Made by a program: the position numbers and the translations under genes | Assembly (NCBI GenBank): GCA_020310875.1 | Contig: CM035416.1 | Coordinates: forward strand, 78,083,531 to 78,147,530 | DNA: 64,000 nt | Direction of reading: 5' to 3' | Origin: Ceratopteris richardii | Lineage: Eukaryota; Streptophyta; Polypodiopsida; Polypodiales; Pteridaceae | Notes under the pieces: model-generated | What the model saw: the letters and a program-made list of their open reading frames with translations, nothing else | What the model was told of the DNA's origin: nothing | Databases searched by the model: none | Shown: piece after piece, positions 36,498 through 49,000 of the stretch | Position numbering within the stretch: position 1 is the stretch's first letter | How the letters are laid out: each line of letters opens with the position of its first letter

Positions 36498-39260
36498 ATG
36501 CCTTGTGGTATTTCACCTTTATGGAGTATCCGTACGACTAATAATGAGTTGGTGAATACTACTGGATCTGGTTCTGGTACAAGGAGATGGATGTGTAAGT
36601 ATTGTGGTAAGTCCTTTAGTACCACAACTACACGTCTCATCCGACATGTATCTGGACTAGGAGGATTGGGCATTGCTGGGTGTACACAAGTCCCATAAGA
36701 GGTTGCAGAAGTTATGCGCAAAGAGCATAAGCTTGCTCAAGATGCTAAAGCAGCTCGTCATCGTGAATTCATTGCAGCTTCTGAGGATATACTAGTAGAA
36801 GTTGAGGATAAAGGACTTAGTGCTAGCACATTGAGAAGTCGGACCTCTTCTCAACGTGATGAGAATGAAGAGTCTATTCCATTGGAAGGACAATCATCTC
36901 AAAGATTCAAAGTATCGTAGTCCTCTATTCAATCCTCTTACATATCCAGTGGCTTGCAGCAGCAATGCCAAAGAGTATTTGACATAGAGATAGTGTTGCA
37001 TACTTGAGTGCAACATTCCTTTTAATGTTGTTCGCACAGATGCATAGAAGAGAATGGTAAAAGCAATAGCTCAAGTAGGCTCTTGTGATGATTGACATGG
37101 GGTTGATTACAAGCGGTTGCGTACCTCCATGCTCATAGAAGAGAAAGAGAGAATCGAGAAACTTCTAGAGCCCATTAGAGTGGGATGGTAGACATATGGT
37201 TGCTCCATTCTATCCGATGGATGGAGTGACATTCGACGTTGCCATATCATGAACATAATGGTCTCTAGTTGTTTGGGCACTTTTTTTCTTAAGGCCATTG
37301 ATTTTAGTCATGCGGACACACACGCATCATTGGAGAGTTTATATTTGAGCACATTAAAAGTGCCATTGAGGAAATCGGTGTGCAAAATGTAGTATAGGTT
37401 ATCACCGATAATGCCTCAAACTGGAAGAGAATGGGAGAGTTGGTAGAGGCTTAGTTTCCTAGCATTGTGTGAAGTCCATGTGCTCCACATTCTTTAGATT
37501 TATTGATTGAGGATATAGGGAAGCTCCCTTGGCTATCTCCTGTGGTCAGTGATGCAAAAAAGATGATTTCTTTCATACGTAAGAATCACCGAGCATTAGC
37601 TATTTTTTCAGGCTTATAGTAAAAAAGAATTGATTCATCTGGCAGAGACTCGATTTGGCTATGTCCACCGTGTCTTTTCTAGATTACATTTATGCATGGA
37701 TTCATAACGCATGACAGTTATAGACCCTCGATGGCTGAGCATGACAAGAGGACGCACAGGGGCAGCAAATTATGTGCAACGGAAGATTTTCAATGTGGAT
37801 TTTTGGGCAGAGATAGCGTATCGTACCTGTCTTGTGACCGATTCATATAGTACTATGATTTGCTGATATGGAGGGATCCACACTTGGCCTCTTATATCAT
37901 ATGTACACACGAATGCGAGGGGCTATTTCATCTGTGACCACTCCATCAACTTCTAGGTATCTTTGAATTCTTAATTATTAAATATTATTTTATTTGTGAC
38001 TAGATTGATGATTAATAATTTATTTGTGATTACATTGATGATTGTATGATGGCTTTTTGCTTTTATAATTTTTTAATGTAGACATCGTGATATGATGGAG
38101 TTAGTGGAGTCTCGATGGAAGTTTTTATCATGACCGATTCATAGTTTTGCAACACTTTTACACCCTTACTTTAAGGGTCCACGTTTATTGTTACAACCAC
38201 GCATGCGATATATGAAGGACTTATACACGGAGCACATTATGAGTCCTAATCAGCAGGTGGCATTGCATTTGATAGTGATTTTTCCGCCTATATGAGCAAT
38301 GTTGGTATTGCCTATGCTAGATCCACCTCATTGAGGCAAGATGTCACATCTCGACCTCTTGAGTGGTGGAACCTTTATGGTTATGGTCACCTTACCATCG
38401 CACCATACACGTTGAGGGTCTTGTCACAGGTATACTGCATATTGAAATTTGACTTATAATTTGTGAATCGTGATTTGCTACATAAATGATAATTATAATC
38501 CAATATTCATGAATAATCAATTTTAATGATCAATGATAATTATAGGATTGCTCTTCTAGTCCATGTGAGAGAAATTGGAGTGCATTCTCCTTAGTTCACA
38601 CCAAGCTCCGCAATTGTTTGAGTGTGGAGGAGTTGCATCATGTGGTCTTTTGTAAGGCCAATTTACGACTTTTACGTGCATTACGATCTCTTAAAGGTCC
38701 GAGGCAGGTAATATTTTTGATAATTAAAATTTGTGTAAATATTTCCTAATTTATTCTTATGTGATAAATTACAATATTCTTAAAATTTATTGTGTTTTTT
38801 TTCCATACTTCACCTATTGATTTTGAGAGTGCTTTCGCATCGGAGGAAAGCATAGAAGCATCCATTGATGATGAGCAGGATCATATTTATAGGATGCTTC
38901 ATGCAGAGCTTGAGAGCAGTGATAGGGGGGTTACGAGAGTGCGATCCCGTGCTACTGCTAGGCCTCAGAGTGATCCACTCGAGGAGAAGGGTCCATCTAC
39001 GTGCGTGGCGCCGATTTATACTAGAAGACGCAAGATGCGTCCTCGACGTCGAGGCTAGTCCATGGTGTCAGAGGCTCAGCTCGAGAACATTGTCGAGGAT
39101 GCACTAGAGGATCATGGGTTTGCAGAGATGGTTCCTATTGTGGATCCAAAGTATGATGATGAAGGGAATGTCAGTCCTAGAGACAATATTTCTCTTTCAT
39201 CATGAGATGAGTCCTTTGGCACAGATGATCTAGAGTAGATAGTAGATATAGACTCATGAG
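36498..39260 (+). pseudogene. hAT transposase remnants (BED, DUF659, dimerisation)
   Basis: A BED-type zinc finger opens the region: WMCKYCGKSFSTTTTRLIRH with GIAGCTQVP (about 36588-36698), followed by a TAA at 36697. A DUF659-like catalytic core follows at about 37100-37700: YGCSILSDGWSDIRR, VITDNASNWKRMGELVEA and APHSLDLLIEDIGKLPWL. A hAT C-terminal dimerisation segment lies at about 38290-38700 (SLRQDVTSRPLEWW, CERNWSAFSLVHTKLRN). An acidic then Arg-rich tail ends at 39058, with a further acidic stretch to about 39260. GT-AG introns are suggested at about 37957-38081 and 38430-38545. Several stops and frameshifts indicate an inactive copy. Assignment to hAT is supported by the domains and by the 8-bp target duplication. 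Confidence 0.88.
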
Positions 39261-39832
39261 TCATGCCCACTTGGCACTTGCCACTATGATCATTGATGTA
39301 TCTGACATATTGATATCACTGTTCAGTGTTCAGTTCACACATATGACATTACACATGATGATTCAAACTTTTTGGTAGATGTTTATGATTTATCTTACCA
39401 TGCATGTATTATGATCATTGATGTAAGATGTATTATGATCATTGATGTAAGATGTATTACTTTTTGGATTCATACTTTTTGGCATTGGATTATGGATAGT
39501 ATACAGGGTTTTTGATTTCATATTTATCATTTATGATTTATCACAGTTCATAATTTTGAGTTTTCTCCCTCGAGCCTTGACTATATTATGTTTTATCATT
39601 TATGATTCATGTTACAGGGTTTAATAGTTCAAACTTCATTAATGGATTATGGTTGTTATTTGTTATTTGTAAGTTTTAACTTTTAATATGCATAATAATA
39701 TGTATATACTATATATTAGATTCTTATGAATTTATATGTACTTGTAATGACGTACCTTAGACACCTTGCCTTCCTATACCATTCGGTCCTCGCACCTTAC
39801 GTGCACCGAACTGAATGCACCAGGCTGCCTTG
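39261..39832. other. hAT 3' subterminal region
   Basis: AT-rich noncoding sequence with short repeats of TTATGATCATTGATGTAAGA (about 39407-39455), ending in the right inverted repeat. No gene is seen. Confidence 0.7.
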
Positions 39833-39840
39833 TTATGTGC
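39833..39840. other. Target site duplication of hAT (right)
   Basis: TTATGTGC, identical to 34645-34652. Confidence 0.9.
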
Positions 39841-41778
39841 TTCAAACAATTTCTAGTTTTGGCTGAAAATTTGTGAGCATGTAAAATGGGCACGCTCCGT
39901 TTTGATCGAGGGGGGGAATATATGTCTTCTAATTTGAATGCATTTCTGGTTGAATGTGGGATAAAACATCAACGTACAGTGCCATATACACTTCAACAAA
40001 ATGGTGTTGCTAAAAGAAAGAACAGGTCACTCATGGAGATGGCAAGGTGTATAGTCAAGAGTCAGGCTTTACCACATAGTTTCTGGCTTGAGGCTATTAT
40101 GTGTGCAATGTATGTACTTAACAGGTGTCCCACTAAAGAATTGTAGTCTATCATTCCATATGAGGCTTGGTATGGTCGCAAGCCATCTGTTTCTTGTTTG
40201 CGTGTCTTTGGTTGTCTGGCATATGCATTAGTGGCTGAACAAGAAATTGGATGATAAGAGTAGTGAAATGTATTTTGGTTGGGTATAGTTCTGAAAGCAA
40301 AGGCTATCGTCTGTATCATCCACAGTCTAAACACATTTTGGTTAGCTATGATGTTGTTTTTGTGGAAGATGCAATTCTACCATTACTTTCATGTACTAAA
40401 GAGACATCAGTTAGATACTTTGTTGTCTCTTTTTACAGGTGGACAGTCTAGTGCGGGTCCAAATGAGGCAATTTCTTAGCCTTTACAGGTTCCAGATGAT
40501 GATGCAGATCATTCCACTTCTCATGCAGATTTACATGATGCACTTATTGATGAGAGGGCTGGTATAGAGGAGGCAAAAACTATGCCTAGATGGTTGGTGC
40601 ATACTTTGCGAGATAGGAAATAGATGAACCTCTGTCATATTGTACTCGTTCAGACTCTCATAGTGTTTGCATCATATTACTATGCTATGGTTGCCTCTAG
40701 TTTTTGTGATTAGAATGAGCCTGTTTCGTTTGATGAAGCACAAAATTTAGAATATGATGCTATGATGAAGAATGGTATCGAGTCTTTATGTGATTTGCCT
40801 CTTGGCAAGAAGGCCATTCGCACTAAGTGGGTATACAAGCTGAAGCGTAAGCCTTATGGAACAATTGATAGGTAGAAGGCTAGGCTTGTTGCAAAAGGTT
40901 ATGCTCAAGAAAGAGGGATTGATCTGGACATTAAAACTGCATTTCTGAATGGTGACTTACATGAAGTGCATGTTTTCCGGCCCTGTGGTTTTGTGCAAAA
41001 AGGGCTTGAAAACAAAGTGTGCAGGTTGAAAAAGGCATTATATGGTTTGAAGCAAGCACTACGTGCTTGGTATGAAAAGATACATGCCTACTTGATTGCA
41101 CATGGTTTTTAGAACAGTCCAATTGAGAGCATGTTATATGTTAAGCATGCAAATGATGTGCTCCTAATCATTGTTGTCTATGTTGATGACGTGCTTGGTA
41201 TGAAAAGATACATGCCTACTTGATTGCACATGGTTTTTAGAACAGTCCAATTGAGAGCACGTTATATGTTAAGCATGCAAATGATGTGCTCCTAATCATT
41301 GTTGTCTATGTTGATGACATGCTGCACACTTGTCCTAATGAGAAGCATATTTCTGATTTTAAGCTTGATTTGCATGCCTCATTTGAGATGTTAGATTTGA
41401 GGAATTTGCATCATTATTTGGGCATTCAATTTATGGAACTTGATCGCGGAATAACTTTGTGTCAAACAAAATAAATTGACACACTATTGCAACGTTTTTT
41501 CCTTGAAGACTGCAAACCTGTTACCACTCCTATGGAAACAGGTTTACGGTTGAGTCTTCATGGTGTTGGAAATGCATGTGATGTTGTTCTCTATTAGCAA
41601 GTTTTTGGATACTTGATTTACTTATGCATAACTTTGCCTGATATTTAGTTTGTTGTCTCACATTGCCTAAGTGTCAAACATTGGCACTAGTGGTTAAGCT
41701 TATCTTTCGCTACTTAACTAGTACTCGGCTACTTGGATTGTTTTATCCCAAGGGGGATCACTACCGCCAAATTTGCAG
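39841..41778 (+). pseudogene. Family B copy B3, integrase to RNase H start (right part)
   Basis: The B3 polyprotein resumes with the integrase motif FDRGGEY (about 39901) and GVAKRKNRS, where the catalytic Glu of GVAERKN is Lys. RT follows, with WVYKLKRKPYG (about 40828) and VYVDDMLHT (about 41305-41331). It retains CAG at 40323 and 40444 where B1/B2 have TAG. A 128-bp tandem duplication lies in RT. It ends in FYPKGD, at the start of RNase H, and is truncated at 41778 with no 3' LTR. Confidence 0.87.
41061..41316 (+). repeat. 128-bp tandem duplication inside B3 RT
   Basis: The segment from ACGTGCTTGG to VYVDD (41061-41188) is repeated at 41189-41316 with almost no differences. It duplicates the conserved YVDD region. 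Because 128 is not a multiple of 3, the frame is broken. Confidence 0.9.
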
Positions 41779-42260
41779 AATATATTCCCTTTTTTTTGCT
41801 TCCCATGATTACTTGTTTTCAAATTTAAGAGAGAGAGTTGTCATGAAATCAACATTAGCTCTAGCTTCAATCTTTGTCTTTTGTACAATCATTCATCAAA
41901 TACTTCAGACATGCCTTCATTCCTGGAACTAACTGAAACTTGTCAACATCTCTCAACAGGTGCCCAATTCCTACAGACTGTTTAAACTCTGCTATGCTAT
42001 GGAAAAAAGCACGACTTGCTGTGTGTCTGTTCTCTCTCTTGTGTGCGCATGTGCGTTTGTGGAACCAACCTTAATAGTCCACTTGCATTCCGAGACCTGA
42101 AAGGTCGCAGGAGAGAGCTGCTGCAACAGGTCGGAAGACTCTGGCCGACGAACACGTAGGTTCCTTCACTGCTCTCTCCAGCTCGTCGATTGAGAGCTGC
42201 GCGAACCCTAACATCAGCAGACTCGCGAACCTTACAGAAGACCTGCGAACAACATCCACA

Positions 42261-42347
<87 letters not shown>

Positions 42348-42742
42348 CATTTTCAGACGGCTTTGTGTCTGCTATCATCTTTCTGAATAGAAAATTTTTC
42401 CACATGACACGTTTCCTTTAAGAATAACTTGCACAAAATGACATATTGCCCAGTCAGAGTGAATTTTCACATGTATTTGAAAAATTGAACTTCGCCTTCA
42501 AAAAAGCTGGAAATTCATCCATTACATTATGAAGAGATGGCGATGGTTTGTCCATATATAGCAAAGTGAAATTATTTTGTCCATTTCTTCAAAAGGCATG
42601 TAAGGTATGGCATTCGCATCTATGAATCTCAGGTCCTTGAACTCCATGCTTATGGAGTGTCCAACCACTCCCACATACTGTTCACATATTTGTGGAGGTT
42701 GCCTTAAGTAGATAGGATAATCTTGTTGTTAGCAATGTTTTG
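41779..42742. other. Upstream region of PPR gene
   Basis: No open frame of note. It holds an (AC)n-(GA)n microsatellite (42258-42345) about 400 bp before the PPR start and would contain the promoter and 5' UTR of that gene; I could not pick a TATA box with confidence. Confidence 0.5.
42258..42345. repeat. (AC)n-(GA)n compound microsatellite
   Basis: About 17 bp of AC repeats followed by about 71 bp of GA repeats. GA-rich tracts are common in plant promoters and 5' UTRs, so a regulatory role for the downstream PPR gene is possible but not shown. Confidence 0.95.
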
Positions 42743-45700
42743 ATGGTGCAAAGCAGTTGTGGAAGCCCATATCAGATGTTCTCTACATATCAAAGAACAC
42801 AGTCTGATCACAATCTAACTGTGAATGCACCTACTTTCGTTGCCTTATTGAAAGAATGTGCTAAGTTGAAGGACTTCGAAAAGGGTCTGGAAATTCATGC
42901 CGAGGTTGCCAGAAGGGGACTGATTGACAACAATGTCTTTATTGGGACTGCTTTGGTTGGTATGTATGTCAAGAATGGTTTACTTACAAAGGCACGACAA
43001 GTGTTTGATGGGCTTCCAGTGCGTAATGTTGTTTCATGGAATGCACTTATTGGAGGATATGCTGAAGATGACCGTAGCAAGGAAGCACTTCATTGTTTTA
43101 ATCAAATGCAAGAAGAGGGTATTTCTGCTAATTCAGTGACTTTTATCTCCTGTTTAAAAGCCTGTTGCAATAGCAGGGATACCAAGAAAGGGCATATGAT
43201 TCACAATGTGATAGAGAAGCGAGGACTTTTAGGAATGGACATCACTGTTTCAAATGCTTTGGTGGACATGTATGCAAAGTGTGGCCAGCTTACTGAAGCA
43301 GAGTTTGTACTGAGGAAGCTTTCTGTGCGGAATGCTATGACATGGACATCACTCATTTCAGGTTATGTAGAACATGGGTACTATGAGATAGCACTTAATT
43401 GTTTTGACCAAATGCAAAAACAATGTGTCCCTGCAACAGCTGTCACATATGCTTCTGTGTTAAAAGCTTGTAGCAATCTGGGAGATGAAGAGAGAGGCCA
43501 AGAAATACACAGGAAACTGGAAGCAAGTGGTTTGCTTGAAGGGAATTTCATTCTGGGTAGTGCCTTGGTGAACATGTATGTAAAATGTGGCCTTTATGCA
43601 AAAGCTCATAGCATATTTGATAGAATTACTATTAGAAACATTGGATGCTGGAATTCACTTATGACTGCATATGGAGATAATGGTTTGGATGAAGATGTGC
43701 TCGTCTATTATGAACAAATGAAACTTGAAGGTGTTTCTCCAAATCACGTGACCTTTATTTGCACCTTGAAAGCATGTGGCAATGTATTAAATATCCAGAA
43801 AGGTAAAGAAATTCATAATGATACTCAAGGAAATGGACTTCTAGAGGATTCTCTTATTGGCAATGCTGTAGTTGAAATGTACACGAAACTGAGTTTGCTT
43901 ACGATTGCAAGACAGGTTTTTGATTATCTTCCTATTCACACTATGGTCTCTTGGAATGCCTTGATAGCAGGGTACACTGAACATGGATATGGCAGAAAGG
44001 CTCTTGAATGTTTTGAGCTGATGCAGATCGAGGGATGTTCTCCTATGCCAGTCACTTTTGTTTACATGCTTAAAGCCTGTGGTATCACACACGATAGAGA
44101 CAGGGGTAAAGAATTGCATGCTGAAATTGAGAGACAAGGATTATTGGATAGCAATATTGTTATTGGCAATGCTTTGATTGATATGTACTCCAGGCTTGGC
44201 TTGCTGTTTTCCTCATTGGAGGTGTTTGATAGGCTACCAGCTCGAGATGTTGTCACATGGTCTGTGCTAATTGCTGGCTATCTTGAATGTGGACTTGCTA
44301 AGGAAGCATTGATAGAGTTTGAGCAGATGCAATCTGATGGTGTAACAGCGAATGCTGTTACCTACAATTTTGTCCTGAAGGCTTGCTGTATGTCACAGAA
44401 TTTTGTGAAAGGCATGGAGCTACATGCTGAGATGGAGAGGCAGGGATTAATAGAGAGCAATGGACTCTTTGGTGCTAACTTAATAAGTTTGTACTCGAGA
44501 TCAGGCTCCCTTGCAAAAGCAGAGGAAGTTCTCAAAAGGTTACCTGTCCTAACAACTGGTACTTGGAATGCATTGGTTGCAACCCATGCTGAACATGGTG
44601 ACCATGAGAAAGCAATGCATGCTGTTGACCAAATGCAGCTTGAGGGCATCTCACTACAGGAAGAGACATTCATGCATTTGTTAAAATCGTGTGCAACCTC
44701 TGGATCCATCAGTGATGGTGACAAGTTATATGCTGCAATCGAGGAAAATGGCTTTCTGGATGGAGATGCCATTCTTGGGGTTGCTGTAGTGGATATGTAT
44801 GCTAAGTGTGGCTCCTTGCAAAGGGCACAGGAAGTTTTTAATAAGTTTACAGATGGAGGTATTGTCCTATGGACAGCATTGATTGCTGGTTATTGTGACC
44901 ATGGGCATTCAGAACAAGCACTAAGACTCTATGGACGGATGCATATTGAAGGAGTCCTTCATGATGCATTCACAGCAGTGAATGGTCTGAAAGCTTGCAG
45001 AAATTCAAGTGCTGCTCACAAGGGCAAGCAGATACACGTTGAGATCAATGAACAGGGACTGCTTGTGACAGACATTGTTCTTGGAAACGCTTTGACTGAC
45101 ATGTATGCAAGATGTGGGCAGCTTGCAATGGCACATCATGTATTGACTGAACTTCCAAGTAGAAGTGTCATCTCTTGGACATCCTTGATTGCAGGATATG
45201 CAAATCATGGATATGGTGAGAGGGCACTTGAGTGCTTTAAGCAGATGTGCATTGAAGGCTTTGCCCCTAGTAATGTTACCTTTGTTTGCTGTTTGAGAGC
45301 TTGTGGAGAGGTGGGATGTATTGAAATAGGTAGCGTATTACATGCTGAGATTGAACGACAAGGATTGGTGGATAGGGACCTAACTATTGGCAATGCTGTT
45401 GTTGACATGTACGCCAGGTGTGGAAGGCTGATTGAAGCACAGCAAGTTTTTGAAAAGCTTAGAGCACACACCATAGTTTCATGGACAACTATTATGGCTG
45501 GGTATGCTAAGGTTGGAGAAGGTGGAAAGGTTTTTCAGCTTTTCAGGAGAATGCAGAAGGAAGGCTTGCAACCGAACGAAGTAACATTTGTTGTTATGCT
45601 TACTGCATGCATTCGCATGGGACTATTCCACAAAGGTCACACTTTCTTTGAGGCCATGAGCAAAGATTATGGGATTCTTCCCATGCCTGAGCACTATACC

Positions 45701-45901
45701 TGTGTCGCCAGTCTTTTAATTCAAGCTGGCCATCCAGATAGGGTATTGTCTATAAGGAGTAATTTAGCGACAGACATTGATCTTATGTTATGTCATGGGC
45801 TGCTTTTTTCCTGCAAGAATTGGGGACATGTAGCACTTGGAAAGTATATTTTTGAACAATCCACAGATGCAGAAGCTAAGATGACAGCATTCATGCAGTA
45901 A
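42743..45901 (+). CDS. PLS-class pentatricopeptide repeat protein, intronless
   Basis: One intact frame of 1,052 codons. I chose the ATG at 42743 (MVQSSCGSPYQMF); the ATG at 42735 is followed at once by TGA. After about 25 residues the protein is nine consecutive L-S-P triplets of roughly 101 residues, then one more L and S motif. Typical L, S and P motif cores are VTFVCCLRACGEVG, TIGNAVVDMYARCG and VSWNALIAGYTEHGYG. The end (PEHYTCVASLLIQAG, then CHGLLFSCKNWGHVALGKY) resembles a weak E1 domain; E2, E+ and DYW domains are absent. Family knowledge: PLS proteins bind organellar RNA and often act in C-to-U editing, those without DYW recruiting it in trans. The short N-terminus is not a clear transit peptide. 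It lies alone between element B3 and the inverted A2 element. Confidence in PPR identity is very high; target unknown. Confidence 0.96.
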   Translation: MVQSSCGSPYQMFSTYQRTQSDHNLTVNAPTFVALLKECAKLKDFEKGLEIHAEVARRGLIDNNVFIGTALVGMYVKNGLLTKARQVFDGLPVRNVVSWNALIGGYAEDDRSKEALHCFNQMQEEGISANSVTFISCLKACCNSRDTKKGHMIHNVIEKRGLLGMDITVSNALVDMYAKCGQLTEAEFVLRKLSVRNAMTWTSLISGYVEHGYYEIALNCFDQMQKQCVPATAVTYASVLKACSNLGDEERGQEIHRKLEASGLLEGNFILGSALVNMYVKCGLYAKAHSIFDRITIRNIGCWNSLMTAYGDNGLDEDVLVYYEQMKLEGVSPNHVTFICTLKACGNVLNIQKGKEIHNDTQGNGLLEDSLIGNAVVEMYTKLSLLTIARQVFDYLPIHTMVSWNALIAGYTEHGYGRKALECFELMQIEGCSPMPVTFVYMLKACGITHDRDRGKELHAEIERQGLLDSNIVIGNALIDMYSRLGLLFSSLEVFDRLPARDVVTWSVLIAGYLECGLAKEALIEFEQMQSDGVTANAVTYNFVLKACCMSQNFVKGMELHAEMERQGLIESNGLFGANLISLYSRSGSLAKAEEVLKRLPVLTTGTWNALVATHAEHGDHEKAMHAVDQMQLEGISLQEETFMHLLKSCATSGSISDGDKLYAAIEENGFLDGDAILGVAVVDMYAKCGSLQRAQEVFNKFTDGGIVLWTALIAGYCDHGHSEQALRLYGRMHIEGVLHDAFTAVNGLKACRNSSAAHKGKQIHVEINEQGLLVTDIVLGNALTDMYARCGQLAMAHHVLTELPSRSVISWTSLIAGYANHGYGERALECFKQMCIEGFAPSNVTFVCCLRACGEVGCIEIGSVLHAEIERQGLVDRDLTIGNAVVDMYARCGRLIEAQQVFEKLRAHTIVSWTTIMAGYAKVGEGGKVFQLFRRMQKEGLQPNEVTFVVMLTACIRMGLFHKGHTFFEAMSKDYGILPMPEHYTCVASLLIQAGHPDRVLSIRSNLATDIDLMLCHGLLFSCKNWGHVALGKYIFEQSTDAEAKMTAFMQ

Positions 45902-46557
45902 TGGATATTCATGAAATTTCATGGCTTGCAGTCGGTTGAATATTGAATGTGTCAGGAATCATTTAGCAAGCTTAACAAATATGAAGCTGGTCTGAACAAC
46001 AAAGAATGTCAGTGTAAGCAGCAACTGGGGTATCCTTAGAATGCTATGGATGTAAAAGCAAACAGAGATTCTGTGTCCTGCATGTATAGGCCACCAATGG
46101 ACTGGCATTACACCAACTAGTAAACAAAATGCAATAGAAGAAAGGTTATATTGTTCTTTATTTGTTTCTTTGGAATGAGCACTTGCAGTTGGGTTTACAA
46201 TGATGAGCTGGGACAAACCCATAGAAATTACTTTTCCACTTGGAAAAGTTGTAAAGTTCATTTTTTCATGGCTTAGCCATTTGTATAAATGGATGGAATA
46301 AGTACATGAAGTTTTTCTTCTACCACCCATTGTGAACGCTCAAGGGTGGCAAAACAAAGATAAAGGGAATTAAATTATATTCACTGAAACCTTATGGAAT
46401 AATGATCTATGAAAGAGAGTGAATTTTGTACAAGGGTAAGTTGAAGATATGCAAAAGTAATGAACCGAATTGTCTTAAGAGGAAAATGGCTTGATACAGC
46501 GCTTAAGAAACGATGATGAGGACATAATTGACCAAAAGATGATGAGGAATCCATCTT
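45902..46557. other. 3' flank of PPR gene
   Basis: Noncoding; likely holds the PPR 3' UTR. It ends at the target duplication (ATCTT) of the A2 element, 656 bp after the PPR stop. Confidence 0.55.
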
Positions 46558-46848
46558 TGTTGGGTGTTGTGGAAGTGTGAGAGACACACTAGAAGCACAC
46601 ACAAGGAGCACAAACGCAGCAAGACACACGGAGAAGATGGATGGCTGGAATAGCTCTCTCTATTGACGATGAATTGAACTCAAGTAAGAGCTGAATAATA
46701 TCCCTAAGTACAAAGTACCACCACATATGAGTGAATCATGTATGTGGTAACATGGGAAAAAACCTCTAGCCAACTCTAGAGTAAAAAGTGCCTATGTATA
46801 GGGAAAAGGTTCACATCAAAGCTACTCGAGGAATACATAAGTGTAACA
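46558..46848 (-). mobile_element. Family A 3' LTR (A2)
   Basis: A 291-bp LTR in inverse orientation, from TGTTGGGTGTTG to GTGTAACA on the plus strand. Confidence 0.92.
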
Positions 46849-46904
46849 AACCCCCCCTGGAGCGAATGATGTGAACACATACGAGTGACGTATTAGCTCC
46901 CACA

Positions 46905-47745
46905 AGGTAATAAGCCTAAAGCTATGCGAAAAGCTTCAAACTTTTCCCATGGAAGAGCTTTGGTGAATATGTCTGCCACATTATCTTGTGAAGGCACATA
47001 TACCAAATATCTCCTGCATGAAGGCGCTATCTCACATAGTGATAATGCATCTCAGTATGTTTGGTCCGTGCATGAAACATTGGGTTTCGTGCAACAACCA
47101 ATGCTCTGACTATCAGTGAGAATATGCGTAGCAGCATCAATCTCCATGCAAAGATCCATCAATAGGTGTCTCAGCCATATACACTCCACTGTAGCTGTGA
47201 AAACTGCCCTATACTCAGCTTCACAACTCGATGTCGCCAATGTAGGTTGCTTCTTACTCAACCAAGATATGCATGAGTCTCCAAGGAAAAAGCAATTACC
47301 ACTAGTGGACACACGAATATCATAACAACCAGCCCAATCACTATATGTAAAAGCATGCAAGCATGGTTGAATATCTCTTCCATAAAAGAGACATAAGCTC
47401 AAAGTGCCTCTGAGATATTTAAACACACGTTTCACCGCTTGTCAATGCTTAGTGCTAGGGCTATGCATGAATCAACTCAATTGGGAAACTACATACTATA
47501 TATCCGGCCTTGTGTTTCATGCATATGTAAGACATCCCACAACTTGTTGATAAAGAGAAGTATCAAATGCATCACTGGAATCCTCAACTAAGAATCTAAA
47601 TCCTGTCTGAACTGGTGTGGTAACTGGCTTGCAATCCTCAAACTCAAAATGCTGAAGTAGTTTTTCAACATACTTTGCTTGATATGTAACAATTCCCCCC
47701 TCAACGGATACAAACTGGATGCCAAGATAGTAGCTCAAAAGACCA
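46905..47745 (-). pseudogene. A2 RNase H and RT C-terminus
   Basis: Minus strand: RT end MSYYLGIQFVSVEGGIV with YQAKYVEKLLQHFEFEDCKP (47517-47738), then RNase H at 47052-47435 (MKRVFKYLRGTLSL, SDWAGCYDIRVSTSG, EAEYRAVFTATVEC) and the tail to about 46905. A frameshift after LTDSQS garbles the end. The RT catalytic region is missing: sequence jumps at about 47757 to the integrase-RT linker. Confidence 0.85.
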
Positions 47746-47756
47746 AGATAAGTGAC

Positions 47757-48970
47757 ATAAAAAATAGCTGAAAATTTTCAGCCATGTTTGGTTGGAAATT
47801 CTCTACATTTTCAACCCTATTTGGCTGGAACTTTTCAGCCCTTTGAGCCTCAATAGGCTGATCTACATGGCCATAGTCAAGCGCACCATTTTGGAACAAA
47901 GGCATGAGTGTATCGAACACATCTTGTGAGCTAATTGTTGCTTGTTTTTTGCATTCAAGTAGAGGAAAAACTGAATTTTCAGCAAATACCACATCTCGAC
48001 TCATAATAATTGTGTTTGTCAATGGATGATACAAATGATATCCCTTACTTTCAGCACTATAACCAACAAGTATGCATTTCTTTGCCTTGTCATCAAGTTT
48101 ATGACGTTATTGTGATAGCACAAGAGCATATGCCGAACAACCAAACACACGCTTATGACTAACCATGGGCTTATGTCCCTTCCAAGCCTCATAAGGAGTG
48201 ATGACTCTCAATGCTTTTTTTAGGGCAGCGATTCAACACATAATTTGCACACGACCGCTTCCATCCAAAACTTATCAGAAAGGTGCTTTCCTTTAACCAT
48301 ACATCGTGCCATTTCAAGTAGAGTTCTATTTTTACGCTCGGCAACACCATTTTGTTGAGGTGTATATGGCACCGTACATTGGTGTGAAATACCCTTTTCA
48401 CGAAGAAAAGCACTAAACTCATGTGACATGTATTCACACCATGATCCATGTGTAGAGTCAAAAGCTTTTGTGAAGAAAATTTTTCAGCCATAGCTAAAAA
48501 TGCTTTGAAGAAAGAAAATATCTCATTCTTTACTTTCATAGGATACACCCATGTATGGCGAGTAGCATCATCAATGAAGGTAACAAAATTTAGACGCTTC
48601 TTAAAAGATGGAGTCTTGATGGGACCACATACATCACTATGAACAAACTGTAATTTTCTTGTAGTGTGTGACTATCTTTTGGAAAAGAAGCACGATTCAT
48701 TTTTCCAAGAATGCAACCTTTACATGCATGCTTTTCAATGGACTCAAGTGTAGGCAAACCAATAACCATGTCCTTCTTTTGCAAGTAAAATAAGCTATTG
48801 AAGTTCAAGTGACCAAAACGAGCATGCCAAAGCTCCATTTCAGCCATGGAAGAAGTATGAGCAACCAAGGCATTTGAGGCAACCCTCTTGTATGTATCCA
48901 TGCGATACAAACCATTACATAATGTAACGGACATCACGATAACATCGCCATTGCTGAAATCATGAACCAT
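47757..48970 (-). pseudogene. A2 integrase and linker
   Basis: Minus strand: the protease-integrase junction at 48590-48970 (MVHDFSNGDVIV, ARFGHLNFNS, CKGCILGKMN), then the integrase core at 48189-48548 with MSHEFSAFLREKGISH and PQQNGVAERKNRT (catalytic Glu kept), then the linker ending near 47757 (YHPLTNTIIMSRDVVFAE). Two or more frameshifts separate the pieces. This is the part of family A that A1 lost when B2 replaced it. Confidence 0.85.
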
Positions 48971-49000
48971 ACACTTATCATCAACAAAGTGTACATGAAG

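Noticed and set aside
42735..42742. Earlier ATG for the PPR gene
   Set aside because: It is followed after one codon by TGA, so the start at 42743 is used.
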